Source: an uncultured Clostridia bacterium
Lineage (GTDB): Bacteria; Bacillota; Clostridia; TANB77; CAG-508
NCBI GenBank assembly: GCA_934149075.1
Contig: CAKPDR010000005.1
Location: 38,437-102,436, forward strand
Reading direction: 5' to 3'
Length of the DNA stretch: 64,000 nucleotides
Shown: one piece after another, positions 8,644-17,944 of the stretch
Layout: each line of letters starts with the position of its first letter
Position numbering within the stretch: the first letter of the stretch is position 1
Program-made: the position numbers and the translations under genes
Notes under the pieces: model-generated
Database searches by the model: none
What the model was told of the DNA's origin: nothing
Seen by the model: only the letters and a program-made list of their open reading frames with translations

Positions 8644-9841
8644 TATTCTTACCTCCATCAAGATCATTAATAAATTCGAAGTAAAACTTATCTCTTTTCT
8701 TATCCAACAATTCCTTTTGATATTCCTTTGCTAAATTAAAACTTCTTACTGCTTCATTTTTTAAATCTTCTATTGAAATATTCTTCAAAATTTGCTCCAA
8801 TTGCGTATGATTTCCTTTTTTAAAAACATATTTATGATTTGCTAATTCTGGGTTTCCTCCAGCATTGGAAACGATAATTGGACAAGCCATACTCATTGCT
8901 TCTACAACAGCCCTACATAACCCTTCTTGATAAGATGGCTGAATATAGATGTCTATATTTTTCATCCATTCAAATACTTCTTCATGTGGTAATGCACCTA
9001 TTATTTTAACGTTTTCTTCAAGTCCTTCTTCTTTTATTAATTTGTCTAAATAATCATGATTTCCTAACCCCACTAATTGATATTCAAACCTACCTATTCC
9101 CTGTCTCTTTAATCTTCCTAATACTTTTATGACATCATGTTGACCTTTCAGTTTCAAATTAACCCAACCAACTGTTCCCAACACTAGTTTTTTATCTTCT
9201 TTATAGTTTTTTATTCTATTATTCAAATTATCTTTATTCAGTTTATTCAATTCTACATCAGAACAACCTAATGTTTTTCCTGAACATGGATAATTTTTTT
9301 GCAAAGAATAATTTGTTACATATACACAATATTTTGCTTTTTTTATTGCTTTTTTTGCCAATAATTCATATGGTATAGCTACAACTTTTCCATATAAATC
9401 ACCATGTCCCCAATACCCATCAAATGCATATCCCGCAGTTTCAATTAAATATGGCTTATTATATTTTCTACAATATTTTATTGCATTTAATGTATAAAAA
9501 TTATGGGCAGATCTTACAATTACCTTATCACTATTTTTTATAGCTTTTTCAATTTCTTTTTTAACTATTTTTCTATATTTTATTGAAAAAAACCTTCTCT
9601 TTGGTTTCATTAGATCATGCATTTTATATATTTTCACTTTTTCTAAATTTATAGGATTAAAGTTCGCTTGAGAATATTCTTTTTCATAAATCTTCTCTTC
9701 AGCTCTTAATACAATATTTAACTGATCACAATACTTTTTATATCTATTCCAAACTTTATTATTCAGATTTCCATCTGTATAATAATTTTTTTCATTATCT
9801 TCCTTCAGTCTGGTTCCACCTTGAATAAATAACAATTTCAT
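8636..9841 (-). CDS. Family 4 (group 1) glycosyltransferase
   Basis: A 401-residue GT-B fold transferase of the polysaccharide operon. The C-terminal nucleotide-sugar domain shows VLGTVGWVNLKLKGQHDVIK, IYIQPSYQEGLCRAVVEAMS and CPIIVSNAGGNPEL, the E-x7-E region of GT4 enzymes. The N-terminal half is the acceptor domain. Its ATG overlaps the stop of the upstream GT4-kinase fusion (ATGA), and an AGGTGG site inside that gene precedes it. Donor and acceptor sugars are unknown. Confidence 0.9.
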   Translation of the reverse strand: MKLLFIQGGTRLKEDNEKNYYTDGNLNNKVWNRYKKYCDQLNIVLRAEEKIYEKEYSQANFNPINLEKVKIYKMHDLMKPKRRFFSIKYRKIVKKEIEKAIKNSDKVIVRSAHNFYTLNAIKYCRKYNKPYLIETAGYAFDGYWGHGDLYGKVVAIPYELLAKKAIKKAKYCVYVTNYSLQKNYPCSGKTLGCSDVELNKLNKDNLNNRIKNYKEDKKLVLGTVGWVNLKLKGQHDVIKVLGRLKRQGIGRFEYQLVGLGNHDYLDKLIKEEGLEENVKIIGALPHEEVFEWMKNIDIYIQPSYQEGLCRAVVEAMSMACPIIVSNAGGNPELANHKYVFKKGNHTQLEQILKNISIEDLKNEAVRSFNLAKEYQKELLDKKRDKFYFEFINDLDGGKNND

Positions 9842-11556
9842 TGTTTAACCACCTTTATCTCAAATTCTTTATTTAAACAATCAATAATTCTATTTTCAAT
9901 CTGTTTAGCCTTTGTTAAATAATTTTTATTCATAGTTATATCATGTTCTAATTCTGATCCACCTTTATTGTTTCGTTTGCTAAGTCTTTCATAAATTATT
10001 TCTTCTTTAACATTTAAATATATCACTTTATCAGGCAAGTAATTTTTTAACTTTTTTAGACAATATTCTATATCATAATTTTCATTTTCAGAATTATACC
10101 CCAATGCCCATATTACTTGCAATATTCCTTCATCCATTACATAGTTTTTATTTTTATTTCTTAAAATCAAATATATTATTGAATACATATACAATAACAT
10201 TTTCAATTTAACTTTAAAACTAGGAAATTCAAATTCTTCAATAACAGATTTAATATTTTTATTAATATTTCTTTTACTCACTAATATACTGATCATATAC
10301 GTGCATTTTTTTATATTTCTTTTTAACCTACAACTACCATTTATTTTATTGTTTAAATCATTTTTTTTTAAATTATTTTCTTTTACATAGGTGCTCTTAC
10401 CAGAACCAGGTACTCCAAATAATTCAACATGTTCATTTTTATTCAAATCCAAATATTTATTTTCTAATTTTAATGCCTCGTTCTTTATATCAAAACCCAT
10501 GCATGAGATTTTTTTCATATCCATTTTCCTATTCAGACTATTATCTATATTTCTTATATGATCAGCCCATTTTCTTTCATTTATCCTTAACGATATGAAT
10601 TCAATATTATTACTTACTTTAGCCTTAGTAGGAACAACATCACTAGCCAAGCAATATAATCCACTCATCTGTGCCTCAACCAAAACCATTCCTAACCCTT
10701 CGTATAGAGATGGAAATAAGAATAAATCCATAGTTTGGTACAATTCATTTATATCTTTTCTTTGTCCCAGAAACTTTACGCAGTTTTCTAAATCAAGGCT
10801 TTTTATTTTGTTTTTCATTTCTTCAATTAATGGTCCTTGCCCAACTAATATTAAAATTGAATTATCATTTTGTTTATGCACTTCATTAAATATATCAATA
10901 AGAAATCTATGATTTTTTTGTTCTACAAATCTTCCAACATGACCAATAACCAAAGTATCATCTTCTATATTCAACTCTTCTCTTTTTTTAATTCTAACCT
11001 TTTCATCATATTTAAACTTGTCCAAGTCAATTGCATTATTCAATAGGTATACATTTCCTTTGTCATACTCTTTATCTCCAAAAAGCCATCTTCCAGCATA
11101 TTCAGAACAACACATATAATCAGTCGCAAATAATTTACTAAATGGTCTTAAAATTTGTTTTAAAATGTTTTTCTTTTTTTCTTTTTTATTTGTTGTACTG
11201 TGTGAATGTGCAATTCTAACAGGTACTCCTGCACATTTTGCCGCAAACAAGCTAAATACAGACAGAGTATTAATATGTGAATGTACTATTTTATAATTTC
11301 CATCTTTTAAAACATTTTTTAATGTTTTATGATATTTAACTATTCTTTGATAAGGAGGAATTAAGATAACTTTTCCTCCTAACTTTTCTATTTCATCATA
11401 TGGTATATTCGTAGAATCTTCATCACATATAAAATCAAATTGAATTTTTTCTCTGTCAATATAGTTATAGTAATTCATTACGACTGATTCAACGCCTCCA
11501 CCGACCCATTTTCCAATTATATGAGCAACCCTTATTACATTTCGACTTTCTTTCAT
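9838..11556 (-). CDS. GT4 glycosyltransferase fused to a C-terminal P-loop kinase-like domain
   Basis: A 572-residue two-domain protein. Residues 1 to about 370 are a complete GT4 transferase (IIGKWVGGGVESVVMNYY near the start, VGRFVEQKNH, LFPSLYEGLGMVLVEAQMSG). From about 376 a second domain begins with a Walker A motif, GVPGSGKST at 381-389, a Walker B-like YVMDEG at 472-477, and a LID-like YERLSKRNN at 522-530, resembling small kinases of the thymidylate/nucleoside type. No frameshift separates the halves. Such kinase-like domains appear in polysaccharide clusters, but the substrate is unknown. The fusion is seen directly; kinase activity is inference. Confidence 0.85.
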   Translation of the reverse strand: MKESRNVIRVAHIIGKWVGGGVESVVMNYYNYIDREKIQFDFICDEDSTNIPYDEIEKLGGKVILIPPYQRIVKYHKTLKNVLKDGNYKIVHSHINTLSVFSLFAAKCAGVPVRIAHSHSTTNKKEKKKNILKQILRPFSKLFATDYMCCSEYAGRWLFGDKEYDKGNVYLLNNAIDLDKFKYDEKVRIKKREELNIEDDTLVIGHVGRFVEQKNHRFLIDIFNEVHKQNDNSILILVGQGPLIEEMKNKIKSLDLENCVKFLGQRKDINELYQTMDLFLFPSLYEGLGMVLVEAQMSGLYCLASDVVPTKAKVSNNIEFISLRINERKWADHIRNIDNSLNRKMDMKKISCMGFDIKNEALKLENKYLDLNKNEHVELFGVPGSGKSTYVKENNLKKNDLNNKINGSCRLKRNIKKCTYMISILVSKRNINKNIKSVIEEFEFPSFKVKLKMLLYMYSIIYLILRNKNKNYVMDEGILQVIWALGYNSENENYDIEYCLKKLKNYLPDKVIYLNVKEEIIYERLSKRNNKGGSELEHDITMNKNYLTKAKQIENRIIDCLNKEFEIKVVKQ

Positions 11557-11568
11557 TTATCTTCCCCT

Positions 11569-12297
11569 TTATTTAGCTCCTTTTTTATGTACCACTGAAC
11601 TTACTGTCCAAAATAATATTTTAATTTCAAACAATAAATTCTTCTTTTCAAAATATTCCATATCTAAATTTAGTCTGTCTTTAAATGTAACTTCATTCCT
11701 TCCTTTAACTTGCCACAAACCTGTAACACCAGGTTTTACAGCAGTAATATATGGATATGTATCTCCCATATCTTCAATTTCTCTTGGTAGATATGGTCTA
11801 GGTCCAACCAAGCTCATATCTCCTTTTAATACATTTATAAATTGTGGAAATTCATCTATTGAAGTTTTTCTAATAAACTTTCCTATTTTTGTTATTCTTG
11901 GATCATTTTTTAATTTTTTGTTTATTTTATACTCTTTTCTTGCTTCTTCATTTTCTTCCAAATACTTTTCTAACTTCTCATCTGCTCCCATAACCATCGA
12001 TCTAAATTTGTACATTTTAAAAATTTTACCATCTTTTCCAATTCTGTTTTGAGAATAAAAAATTGGTCCATTATCTCCAACAATTAAATTTGCTATGTAT
12101 ACACCAATTGTCATAGGCAACAACATTACAATTCCAAACATTGCACCAATTATGTCTACAATTCTTTTTAATATTTTATAACCAAGTGTTTCTTCTTGTT
12201 TGTGTAATCCTGTTGTTTCTTTTGTAACAGTTGGCAGTGCATATAAGTTTGCAACTACATTATTTACAACTTCTTCACGTGCTAAATTTGTATTCAC
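11569..12297 (-). CDS. Undecaprenyl-phosphate sugar-1-phosphate transferase (initiating enzyme)
   Basis: A 242-residue bacterial sugar transferase that loads the first sugar-1-phosphate on undecaprenyl phosphate. After an N-terminal tail, a hydrophobic hairpin (IVDIIGAMFGIVMLLPMTIG) precedes the catalytic domain with FYSQNRIGKDGKIFKMYKFR, RKTSIDEFPQFINVLKGDMS (the DE catalytic pair) and LVGPRPYLP, then PGVTGLWQVKGRN. The start is GTG with a GGGGG site eight bases upstream. It opens the eight-gene polysaccharide cluster, as expected for the priming enzyme. Confidence 0.93.
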   Translation of the reverse strand: MNTNLAREEVVNNVVANLYALPTVTKETTGLHKQEETLGYKILKRIVDIIGAMFGIVMLLPMTIGVYIANLIVGDNGPIFYSQNRIGKDGKIFKMYKFRSMVMGADEKLEKYLEENEEARKEYKINKKLKNDPRITKIGKFIRKTSIDEFPQFINVLKGDMSLVGPRPYLPREIEDMGDTYPYITAVKPGVTGLWQVKGRNEVTFKDRLNLDMEYFEKKNLLFEIKILFWTVSSVVHKKGAK

Positions 12298-12338
12298 TTT
12301 AGTTTCCCCCTCTTAAACATCCCTAAAATTAATTCATT

Positions 12339-12833
12339 TTAACAAAAATCATCTTTGCGTTTTTGGAACTGGTCATTTATAAAAGTCTTCACTCCTAAAT
12401 AAATAATAATTCCTGTAAACACTCCAAGTGTATCTATGCCTACATCAAATAATCTTGCACTTCTACCAGGAACAAAATATTGATGTAGTTCATCTGTAGA
12501 CGCATAAAATACACCAAAAAGTAAACTATATAATATTTTTTGCTTTTTGGTTTTCTCTAGTGAATATGTATAACTCATTATCAAGAATCCACCTATTGTA
12601 TAAATTGTATAATGAGCTCCTTTTCTTACAATTTTTTCTATCTTTTCTATTTTTTGTTGGTCAGGTTCTTCTTTATCTTTTGTTACAATATTTACAACAA
12701 CTTTTGTTACCTTTGAGCTTGTTCCACTCGATTCATTTCCTCCTTGGTTTGAGAAGTTAAATACTATTCCCATCCATATTACTATTAATACTATCTTAAT
12801 TATTTTTTCATATTTTTCGTAAATTTTTTTCAT
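12339..12833 (-). CDS. VanZ-family membrane protein (second copy)
   Basis: A 164-residue compact VanZ protein. Helix 1 is VLIVIWMGIVFNFSNQGG, then RKGAHYTIYTIGGFLI and the signature ASTDELHQYFVPGRSARLFD. It is shorter than the copy at 1868-2506, lacking the long polar insert. It lies just upstream of the priming transferase gene and may share its transcript. No Shine-Dalgarno sequence precedes the ATG at 12833; the predicted -10 box lies so close that the mRNA may be leaderless. Confidence 0.88.
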   Translation of the reverse strand: MKKIYEKYEKIIKIVLIVIWMGIVFNFSNQGGNESSGTSSKVTKVVVNIVTKDKEEPDQQKIEKIEKIVRKGAHYTIYTIGGFLIMSYTYSLEKTKKQKILYSLLFGVFYASTDELHQYFVPGRSARLFDVGIDTLGVFTGIIIYLGVKTFINDQFQKRKDDFC

Positions 12834-12843
12834 ATCATATATA

Positions 12844-12872
12844 ATAATATCATTTATCTAACTTTTTTTCAA
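12844..12872 (-). promoter_or_regulatory. Promoter for vanZ and perhaps the polysaccharide cluster
   Basis: On the minus strand TTGAAA (12867-12872) and TATTAT (12844-12849) are separated by 17 bases, a good SigA-type spacing. Transcription would begin near 12836-12838, only a few bases from the vanZ ATG. Confidence 0.5.
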
Positions 12873-12897
12873 TAGTTTTCGCCGATTTTTTTGTTCC

Positions 12898-12937
12898 AAA
12901 AAAAGAAACCATTTTTTACAAATAGTTTCTTTTTTGG
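12898..12937 (-). terminator. Intrinsic terminator downstream of hpf
   Basis: An A-rich arm with GAAAC pairs with GTTTC and a T-run around a short loop, followed by T residues on either strand. It lies between the hpf stop and the vanZ promoter and should end the hpf transcript. Confidence 0.7.
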
Positions 12938-12963
12938 TCAATTTCAAGATGCTTTGTTTATAA

Positions 12964-13488
12964 TTAAGCTTCTGGCTCAATTAATCCGAAATTTTTACCA
13001 TCTTTTAATTTATGTATAACATTTACTTTGTTTGTTTCAACATTAACAAATGTAAAGAACATTTGAGAAGGTTTTTCTTGTAATTTTAATTTTGCATCTT
13101 CTGGAGTCATAGGTTTAATTTCATAAAATTCTGTTTTTAAGATTTCATCAGTAACCTCATGAGTTTTTTCTTCTATACCTAAATTTTTTAAGCTAGCGTC
13201 CTTCATCATTTTTTCTTTTTTTGTTTTAAATTTTCTTATTTGTCCCTCTAAAATATCTATATCTTTATCTATAGATGCATATAAATCTTTATCTTCTGTA
13301 ACTGCTCTAAAAATTTCTCCATTTGCTGACACTCTAATTTCTGCTATTTGTGCTGTTTTTTCTACTTTTAATACAACATCAGCCTCTGCATCTTCAAAGT
13401 ATTTTGCAACTCTGTCCATTTTTCTTTCTACATAATCGTTTATTGCTTCTGTTACCTTTAGTTCCTTTCCTGTTATTTTTATTTGCAT
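12964..13488 (-). CDS. hpf: Ribosome hibernation promoting factor, long form
   Basis: A 174-residue protein with an N-terminal HPF/YfiA domain (MQIKITGKELKVTEAINDYV, about 1-100) that binds the 30S decoding region. A short linker leads to the C-terminal dimerisation domain (about 118-172, TEFYEIKPMTPEDAKLKL) that pairs ribosomes into inactive 100S particles. The length and both domains are those of the long form usual in Firmicutes. A hairpin terminator follows, so the gene is probably transcribed alone. Confidence 0.95.
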   Translation of the reverse strand: MQIKITGKELKVTEAINDYVERKMDRVAKYFEDAEADVVLKVEKTAQIAEIRVSANGEIFRAVTEDKDLYASIDKDIDILEGQIRKFKTKKEKMMKDASLKNLGIEEKTHEVTDEILKTEFYEIKPMTPEDAKLKLQEKPSQMFFTFVNVETNKVNVIHKLKDGKNFGLIEPEA

Positions 13489-13575
13489 AAAAATCGCTCC
13501 TTTCTTTTTAGTATATCTTTATTATATCTTTTATTCCCATTTTTGGCAAGTATTTGTCGAAAACTTTTGTATAGT

Positions 13576-15294
13576 TTATTTTAACGGAAGCCTCCGGCCA
13601 CCTCCGCCACCTCCGAAGGAGCCTCCGCCTCCGCCTCCAGAAGAAAATCCCCCTCCTCCGGATGAGTAACTTTCGGCTCTCGATTTAGCCGATTGAGCAG
13701 CAGAAATTCCTCTATGAGAACTCATATTTATAAACATAACGTAATCATAAGATGTAAAGTTTGATTGTTGAATTACTTCTGGATATATGTCTTTAAATTG
13801 TTTTGCAACTTTTTCTGCTATTCCCATAATTTGAGCAAAAATTAAATATTCTTCAAATAATTGAACTTCAATTGCTTCTCTTTGCTTTATAAGTGTGTAT
13901 TCATTCAAATATCTTTTAAGCCCTGCAAGTTCTATTGCCTCTTGTTTTAATTCATGTGTTGCTACATATTTTTTGTTTTTGAATATCTTCATTTTTACTT
14001 CTTCTTTTTCTTCAATTAAACCTTCCTGTACAAGTTTATCTTTTTCCTTTTCTATTATTTTATCAAACCATGAAAGTATTTTTGAATAACTATGTTCACA
14101 CCATCTTTCAAACTCTTTGCTTTCCAAATATCCATCTTTACTTGCTTCGTATAACATTTTAAATATTTCTTTTTCTTTAGGTTCTGAAAAACTTTCAGGA
14201 TTAGCTTCTTTTAAAACAATAACTGTATTTTCCTTTTTAAATATTACTCCTGTTTCTTTTTCTTCTATTCTGATTTTACCTTCTTTAAGCCATTTTAATA
14301 TTATTGCACCTAATATATCTGTTTTATTTTTTATAATATCATATTGATATCCTATGTAATAAGCTCTGTATATGTCTTTTTTGCAAGGAATATCTCTGAA
14401 GTATGGAACATCTTTAGGGATTTTCTTGCCTTCTAGTCCATAGTCTAACCCTTTCGCAGAATTTACTGATTTTATTATCGCAAATATAATTATAACCCAG
14501 AATACAATTTGGAATAATATTACAATAATTGTAATAAGTACATCTGAGGCACTTACAGAATCTGTATATTTAGTTGCTCCTTCTTCTGCCATATTATAAT
14601 AATGATCAAAGTCATAATCTAATTTATTTGTCGCATTAAATGTTCCTAATGGAAATTTAACTAAAATTGTCATATATTCATTTGTTGCTAATGTTCCATC
14701 TGATTGCATTTCAATATATCCATCATACACATAAGCTGTTCCACCATAATTTCCATATCCCCAAACATCCGTTGTATCTGCTATATCAAAATTGGTATGA
14801 ATCTTGATATATGCGTTTCCTATTGAATTTGAAAATTCATATGGTATTAAAGTCCAATATATCATTTGTGCATCTGATGTTTCTGATACAAAATTCGTAA
14901 TTGTATATTTAGCTGTATATGTGTGTGAACCGTATTCACTTATTCCCCAACAAAGTTCAACACCGTCTGAAAGTTTATTTATTCCACTTTTGTTTGCTTT
15001 GCTTTCTAATGTTCCTGATGTTTTCCAATACTCTAATTGTTCATATTCAGTATTTCCATCTATTACTGTCAAATCTTTTATTTCCGAATTTCCTAAATTA
15101 TAATATGGATGATATACCTCTGTTCCTTGGTTTACATTACATCTCCATTTTTCTGTTACAGTTGCATCTCCATTATCATCAACAAATATGTCCATATATA
15201 TGCTTTGTATTGAATTTGCTTCTACTTTATTTCTTAATGAAAATAACGCGAATGTAAATAGAAAAATAAATATTATTTTAATTGTCTTTTTCAT
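13576..15294 (-). CDS. DUF2207-family membrane protein with glycine-rich tail
   Basis: A 572-residue predicted membrane protein. The start at 15294 (MKKTIKI) is preferred because AAGGGGG lies about six bases before it. A signal peptide/first helix is followed by an extracytoplasmic beta-rich region (about 27-240, the DUF2207 part), a transmembrane helix (about 255-278), a cytoplasmic region, and an extreme Gly/Ser tail ending RRLPLK. The second hydrophobic pair common in this family is not obvious here. The function of the family is unknown. The Gly-rich DNA is GC-rich against its surroundings only because of GGN codons. Confidence 0.85.
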   Translation of the reverse strand: MKKTIKIIFIFLFTFALFSLRNKVEANSIQSIYMDIFVDDNGDATVTEKWRCNVNQGTEVYHPYYNLGNSEIKDLTVIDGNTEYEQLEYWKTSGTLESKANKSGINKLSDGVELCWGISEYGSHTYTAKYTITNFVSETSDAQMIYWTLIPYEFSNSIGNAYIKIHTNFDIADTTDVWGYGNYGGTAYVYDGYIEMQSDGTLATNEYMTILVKFPLGTFNATNKLDYDFDHYYNMAEEGATKYTDSVSASDVLITIIVILFQIVFWVIIIFAIIKSVNSAKGLDYGLEGKKIPKDVPYFRDIPCKKDIYRAYYIGYQYDIIKNKTDILGAIILKWLKEGKIRIEEKETGVIFKKENTVIVLKEANPESFSEPKEKEIFKMLYEASKDGYLESKEFERWCEHSYSKILSWFDKIIEKEKDKLVQEGLIEEKEEVKMKIFKNKKYVATHELKQEAIELAGLKRYLNEYTLIKQREAIEVQLFEEYLIFAQIMGIAEKVAKQFKDIYPEVIQQSNFTSYDYVMFINMSSHRGISAAQSAKSRAESYSSGGGGFSSGGGGGGSFGGGGGGRRLPLK

Positions 15295-15375
15295 AGACAT
15301 CCCCCTTTTCTCGACTTTAATTATCTCATACCCCCAAAAAATTATCAACACATTTTTCTATAATAAATTTATTTA

Positions 15376-15404
15376 TTGAATTTTCTTGATTTTTATGCGA
15401 TAAT
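15376..15404 (+). promoter_or_regulatory. Promoter upstream of mutS2
   Basis: TTGAAT (15376-15381) and GATAAT (15399-15404) with a 17-base spacer lie about 60 bases before the mutS2 start. A GAAAGGG ribosome-binding site follows. Confidence 0.55.
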
Positions 15405-15462
15405 ATAGGTATTCGCAGTTTAATTAATCAGCACGTTAGTGCCTTAAGAAAGGGAAAATAAG

Positions 15463-17877
15463 ATGAATAACAGTTTAAAAAAATTAGAATTTAACAAAAT
15501 ATTAGAAAGTGTATCAAATTATTGTAAAACATATATAGGAAAAAATTATGTATCAGAATTGCGACCATCACAAGACAAAGAAAACATTCAAGAAATGCTA
15601 AATGAAACATCACAAGGGGTAATATTAATTCAAAGAAATAGTACACCACCACTTGGAGAAATTGCTGACATAACCGTTTATTTAAAAGCATTAGAAAGTT
15701 ATGGAACTCTAAGCATAAAAGCATTATTAGAAATTCAAAACATTTTGCAAATGTCTGCAAATTTAAAAAAATACTTTGAAAAAGATTATCTTGAAACATC
15801 AGATTTTTCTGCAATTGAACAATATTTTCTTGATTTATATGTAAATCCAAGTATTGTAGCAACATTTGCAAAATCAATTGTAGATGAAGATACAATTGCA
15901 GATACTGCATCCTCAAAATTACAAGATATACGTAGAAGAGAACGTAAAATTGAGCAAGATATACGTTCAAAACTTAATGGAATTTTACATTCTTCTACAT
16001 ATTCAAAATATATGAGAGAAAATCTTGTAACTATTCGTAATGGCCGTTTTGTAATACCTGTAAAAGAAGAATATCGTGGTGCTGTTAAAGGATTTGTACA
16101 TGATATGTCAAGTAGTGGATCAACAGTATTTATAGAACCAATTGCAGTATTTGATCTAAATAATGAACTTTCAAATCTACATATTGAAGAAGAACTTGAA
16201 ATTGAAAGAATTCTACAAAATTTAAGTGGCTTATTATATCCATACACAACAGAACTTGAAAACAATGTTCAATTAATAGGAAAACTTGATTTTATATTTG
16301 CAAAGGCTCATTATTCTTTAAATTTACATTGTACTACACCAGAAATAAATGACGAAAAATTTATAGATTTTAAAAATGCACGTCATCCTTTAATAGACCC
16401 TGCAAATGTAGTTCCAATCTCTGTAGGATTAGGAAAAGATTTCTCAAGTCTAATCATAACAGGGCCAAACACTGGCGGAAAAACAGTCACTCTAAAAACA
16501 ATAGGGCTATTATCTGCAATGGCATGTAGTGGCTTAAATATCCCAGTAGAAGAACATTCTAGTTTTTATATATTTGACCACATATTTGCGGATATAGGGG
16601 ATGAACAAAGCATAAGTGAATCATTAAGTACCTTTTCATCACATATGAGTAATATTGTAAAAATCACGCAAACAGCTACATCTAACAGCCTTATACTTGT
16701 TGACGAATTAGGTTCTGGAACAGACCCTCTTGAAGGCGCACATCTTGCAATAAGCATTTTACAATACTTTACAGAGATGAAATGTCTTACAGTTGCAACA
16801 TCACATTATCAAGAATTAAAAAAATATGCACTTGTAACGCCTGGTTTTAAAAATGCTAGTGTAGAATTTGATATAGAAAACTTAAGACCAACATATCGTC
16901 TATTAATTGGTATACCAGGAAAAAGTAATGCTTTTGCAATAAGTAGAAAACTTGGATTAGACGAAAATATTATAGAACGTGCATCTTCTATGATAGACAA
17001 AGAAACTATAAATTTAGAAGATTTATTAAAAAACATCTATGACAGCAAATCAAAAATTGAAGATGAAAAAATCCGTACTTCAATTGCTTTAAGAGAAGCA
17101 GAAGAATTACGAAACTCATTAAAACATCAACATTCAAATGTATCGAATAAAGAAAAGGAATTAATCGCTAATGCAAAACAAGAAGCAAAACAAATTTTAC
17201 TTGATGCAAAAGAAACTGCAAATTCAATAATAAAAGACATGAACTCTGCCCCATCTGCATCTAAAGCAAATAAACTTAGAAATGCTTTAAACGAAAAAAT
17301 TTCTTCTATTAACACAAATGCAGAAGATGTCGAATTATCTGACAATCTACTCCCTGCAATTGCACGAGAAGAAATCAAGCCTGGTTTAAATGTATATGTA
17401 AGTAATTTAAAAGCAAATGGTGTTGTCGTTTCTAATATCTCAAAAGATGACACTGTTCAGGTTCAAATCGGTATAATGAAAATGAAAGTTGATATAAAAA
17501 ATTTGCAAGAAACAGCAACAAGTTCAAAAGCATCTGTGTCAGCATCTTCTGCCAAACCTTCTGCAAAATCTGCAAAAAATAAATCTGAAAATTATTCTTA
17601 TGTTGGACGTTCATCATTAAAAGCACAAAATGTAAGTCCAGAAATCAACTTACTAGGTCTTACTGTTGATGAAGCAATTCCTATTGTAGATAAATATTTA
17701 GATGATTGCTATATTGCTAAACTTTCTCCAGTTCGCATTGTACATGGAAAAGGTACTGGTGCTTTGCGTAATGGAATCCATCATTATCTTAAGTCTAACA
17801 AATTGGTTGACAACTTTAGACTTGGTACTTTTGGTGAAGGCGAAATGGGAGTAACTATAGTTAATTTGAAATTGTAA
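15463..17877 (+). CDS. mutS2: MutS2 family ATPase/endonuclease
   Basis: An 804-residue MutS2 protein. The MutS core has Walker A GPNTGGKT (about residue 340), and ILVDELGSGTDPLEGAHLAI (Walker B and signature). A coiled region (about 520-610) follows, then a linker and a C-terminal Smr domain (about 725-804) with INLLGLTVDEA and the HGKGTGALR motif. In Bacillus MutS2 acts on collided ribosomes, and in other bacteria it suppresses recombination. The linker holds a low-complexity Ser/Ala/Lys stretch. The gene is transcribed convergently with spoVT, with paired palindromes between them. Confidence 0.95.
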   Translation: MNNSLKKLEFNKILESVSNYCKTYIGKNYVSELRPSQDKENIQEMLNETSQGVILIQRNSTPPLGEIADITVYLKALESYGTLSIKALLEIQNILQMSANLKKYFEKDYLETSDFSAIEQYFLDLYVNPSIVATFAKSIVDEDTIADTASSKLQDIRRRERKIEQDIRSKLNGILHSSTYSKYMRENLVTIRNGRFVIPVKEEYRGAVKGFVHDMSSSGSTVFIEPIAVFDLNNELSNLHIEEELEIERILQNLSGLLYPYTTELENNVQLIGKLDFIFAKAHYSLNLHCTTPEINDEKFIDFKNARHPLIDPANVVPISVGLGKDFSSLIITGPNTGGKTVTLKTIGLLSAMACSGLNIPVEEHSSFYIFDHIFADIGDEQSISESLSTFSSHMSNIVKITQTATSNSLILVDELGSGTDPLEGAHLAISILQYFTEMKCLTVATSHYQELKKYALVTPGFKNASVEFDIENLRPTYRLLIGIPGKSNAFAISRKLGLDENIIERASSMIDKETINLEDLLKNIYDSKSKIEDEKIRTSIALREAEELRNSLKHQHSNVSNKEKELIANAKQEAKQILLDAKETANSIIKDMNSAPSASKANKLRNALNEKISSINTNAEDVELSDNLLPAIAREEIKPGLNVYVSNLKANGVVVSNISKDDTVQVQIGIMKMKVDIKNLQETATSSKASVSASSAKPSAKSAKNKSENYSYVGRSSLKAQNVSPEINLLGLTVDEAIPIVDKYLDDCYIAKLSPVRIVHGKGTGALRNGIHHYLKSNKLVDNFRLGTFGEGEMGVTIVNLKL

Positions 17878-17878
17878 T

Positions 17879-17941
17879 GGGACAAAATGTACCCGGTACA
17901 TTTTGTCCCAGGGCAATTTTGTACCGGGTACATTTTTGCCC
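17879..17941. repeat. Paired 31-nt palindromes (GTACCSGGTAC family), locus A
   Basis: Two adjacent 31-nt units, 17879-17909 and 17911-17941. Unit 1 is a perfect palindrome with 15-base arms, GGGACAAAATGTACC and its complement around a central C. Unit 2 begins GGGCAATTTTGTACC and ends GGTACATTTTTGCCC, complementary at both ends with an internal mismatch. They fill the gap between the convergent mutS2 and spoVT genes and could act as a two-way terminator. The same units occur at 28549, 45384 and 53771. Confidence 0.9.
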
Positions 17942-17944
17942 ATT

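Noticed and set aside
15491..17626. Long open frames antisense to mutS2
   Set aside because: They are shadow frames of an AT-rich gene: leucine-, phenylalanine- or serine-rich, without ribosome-binding sites or family motifs.
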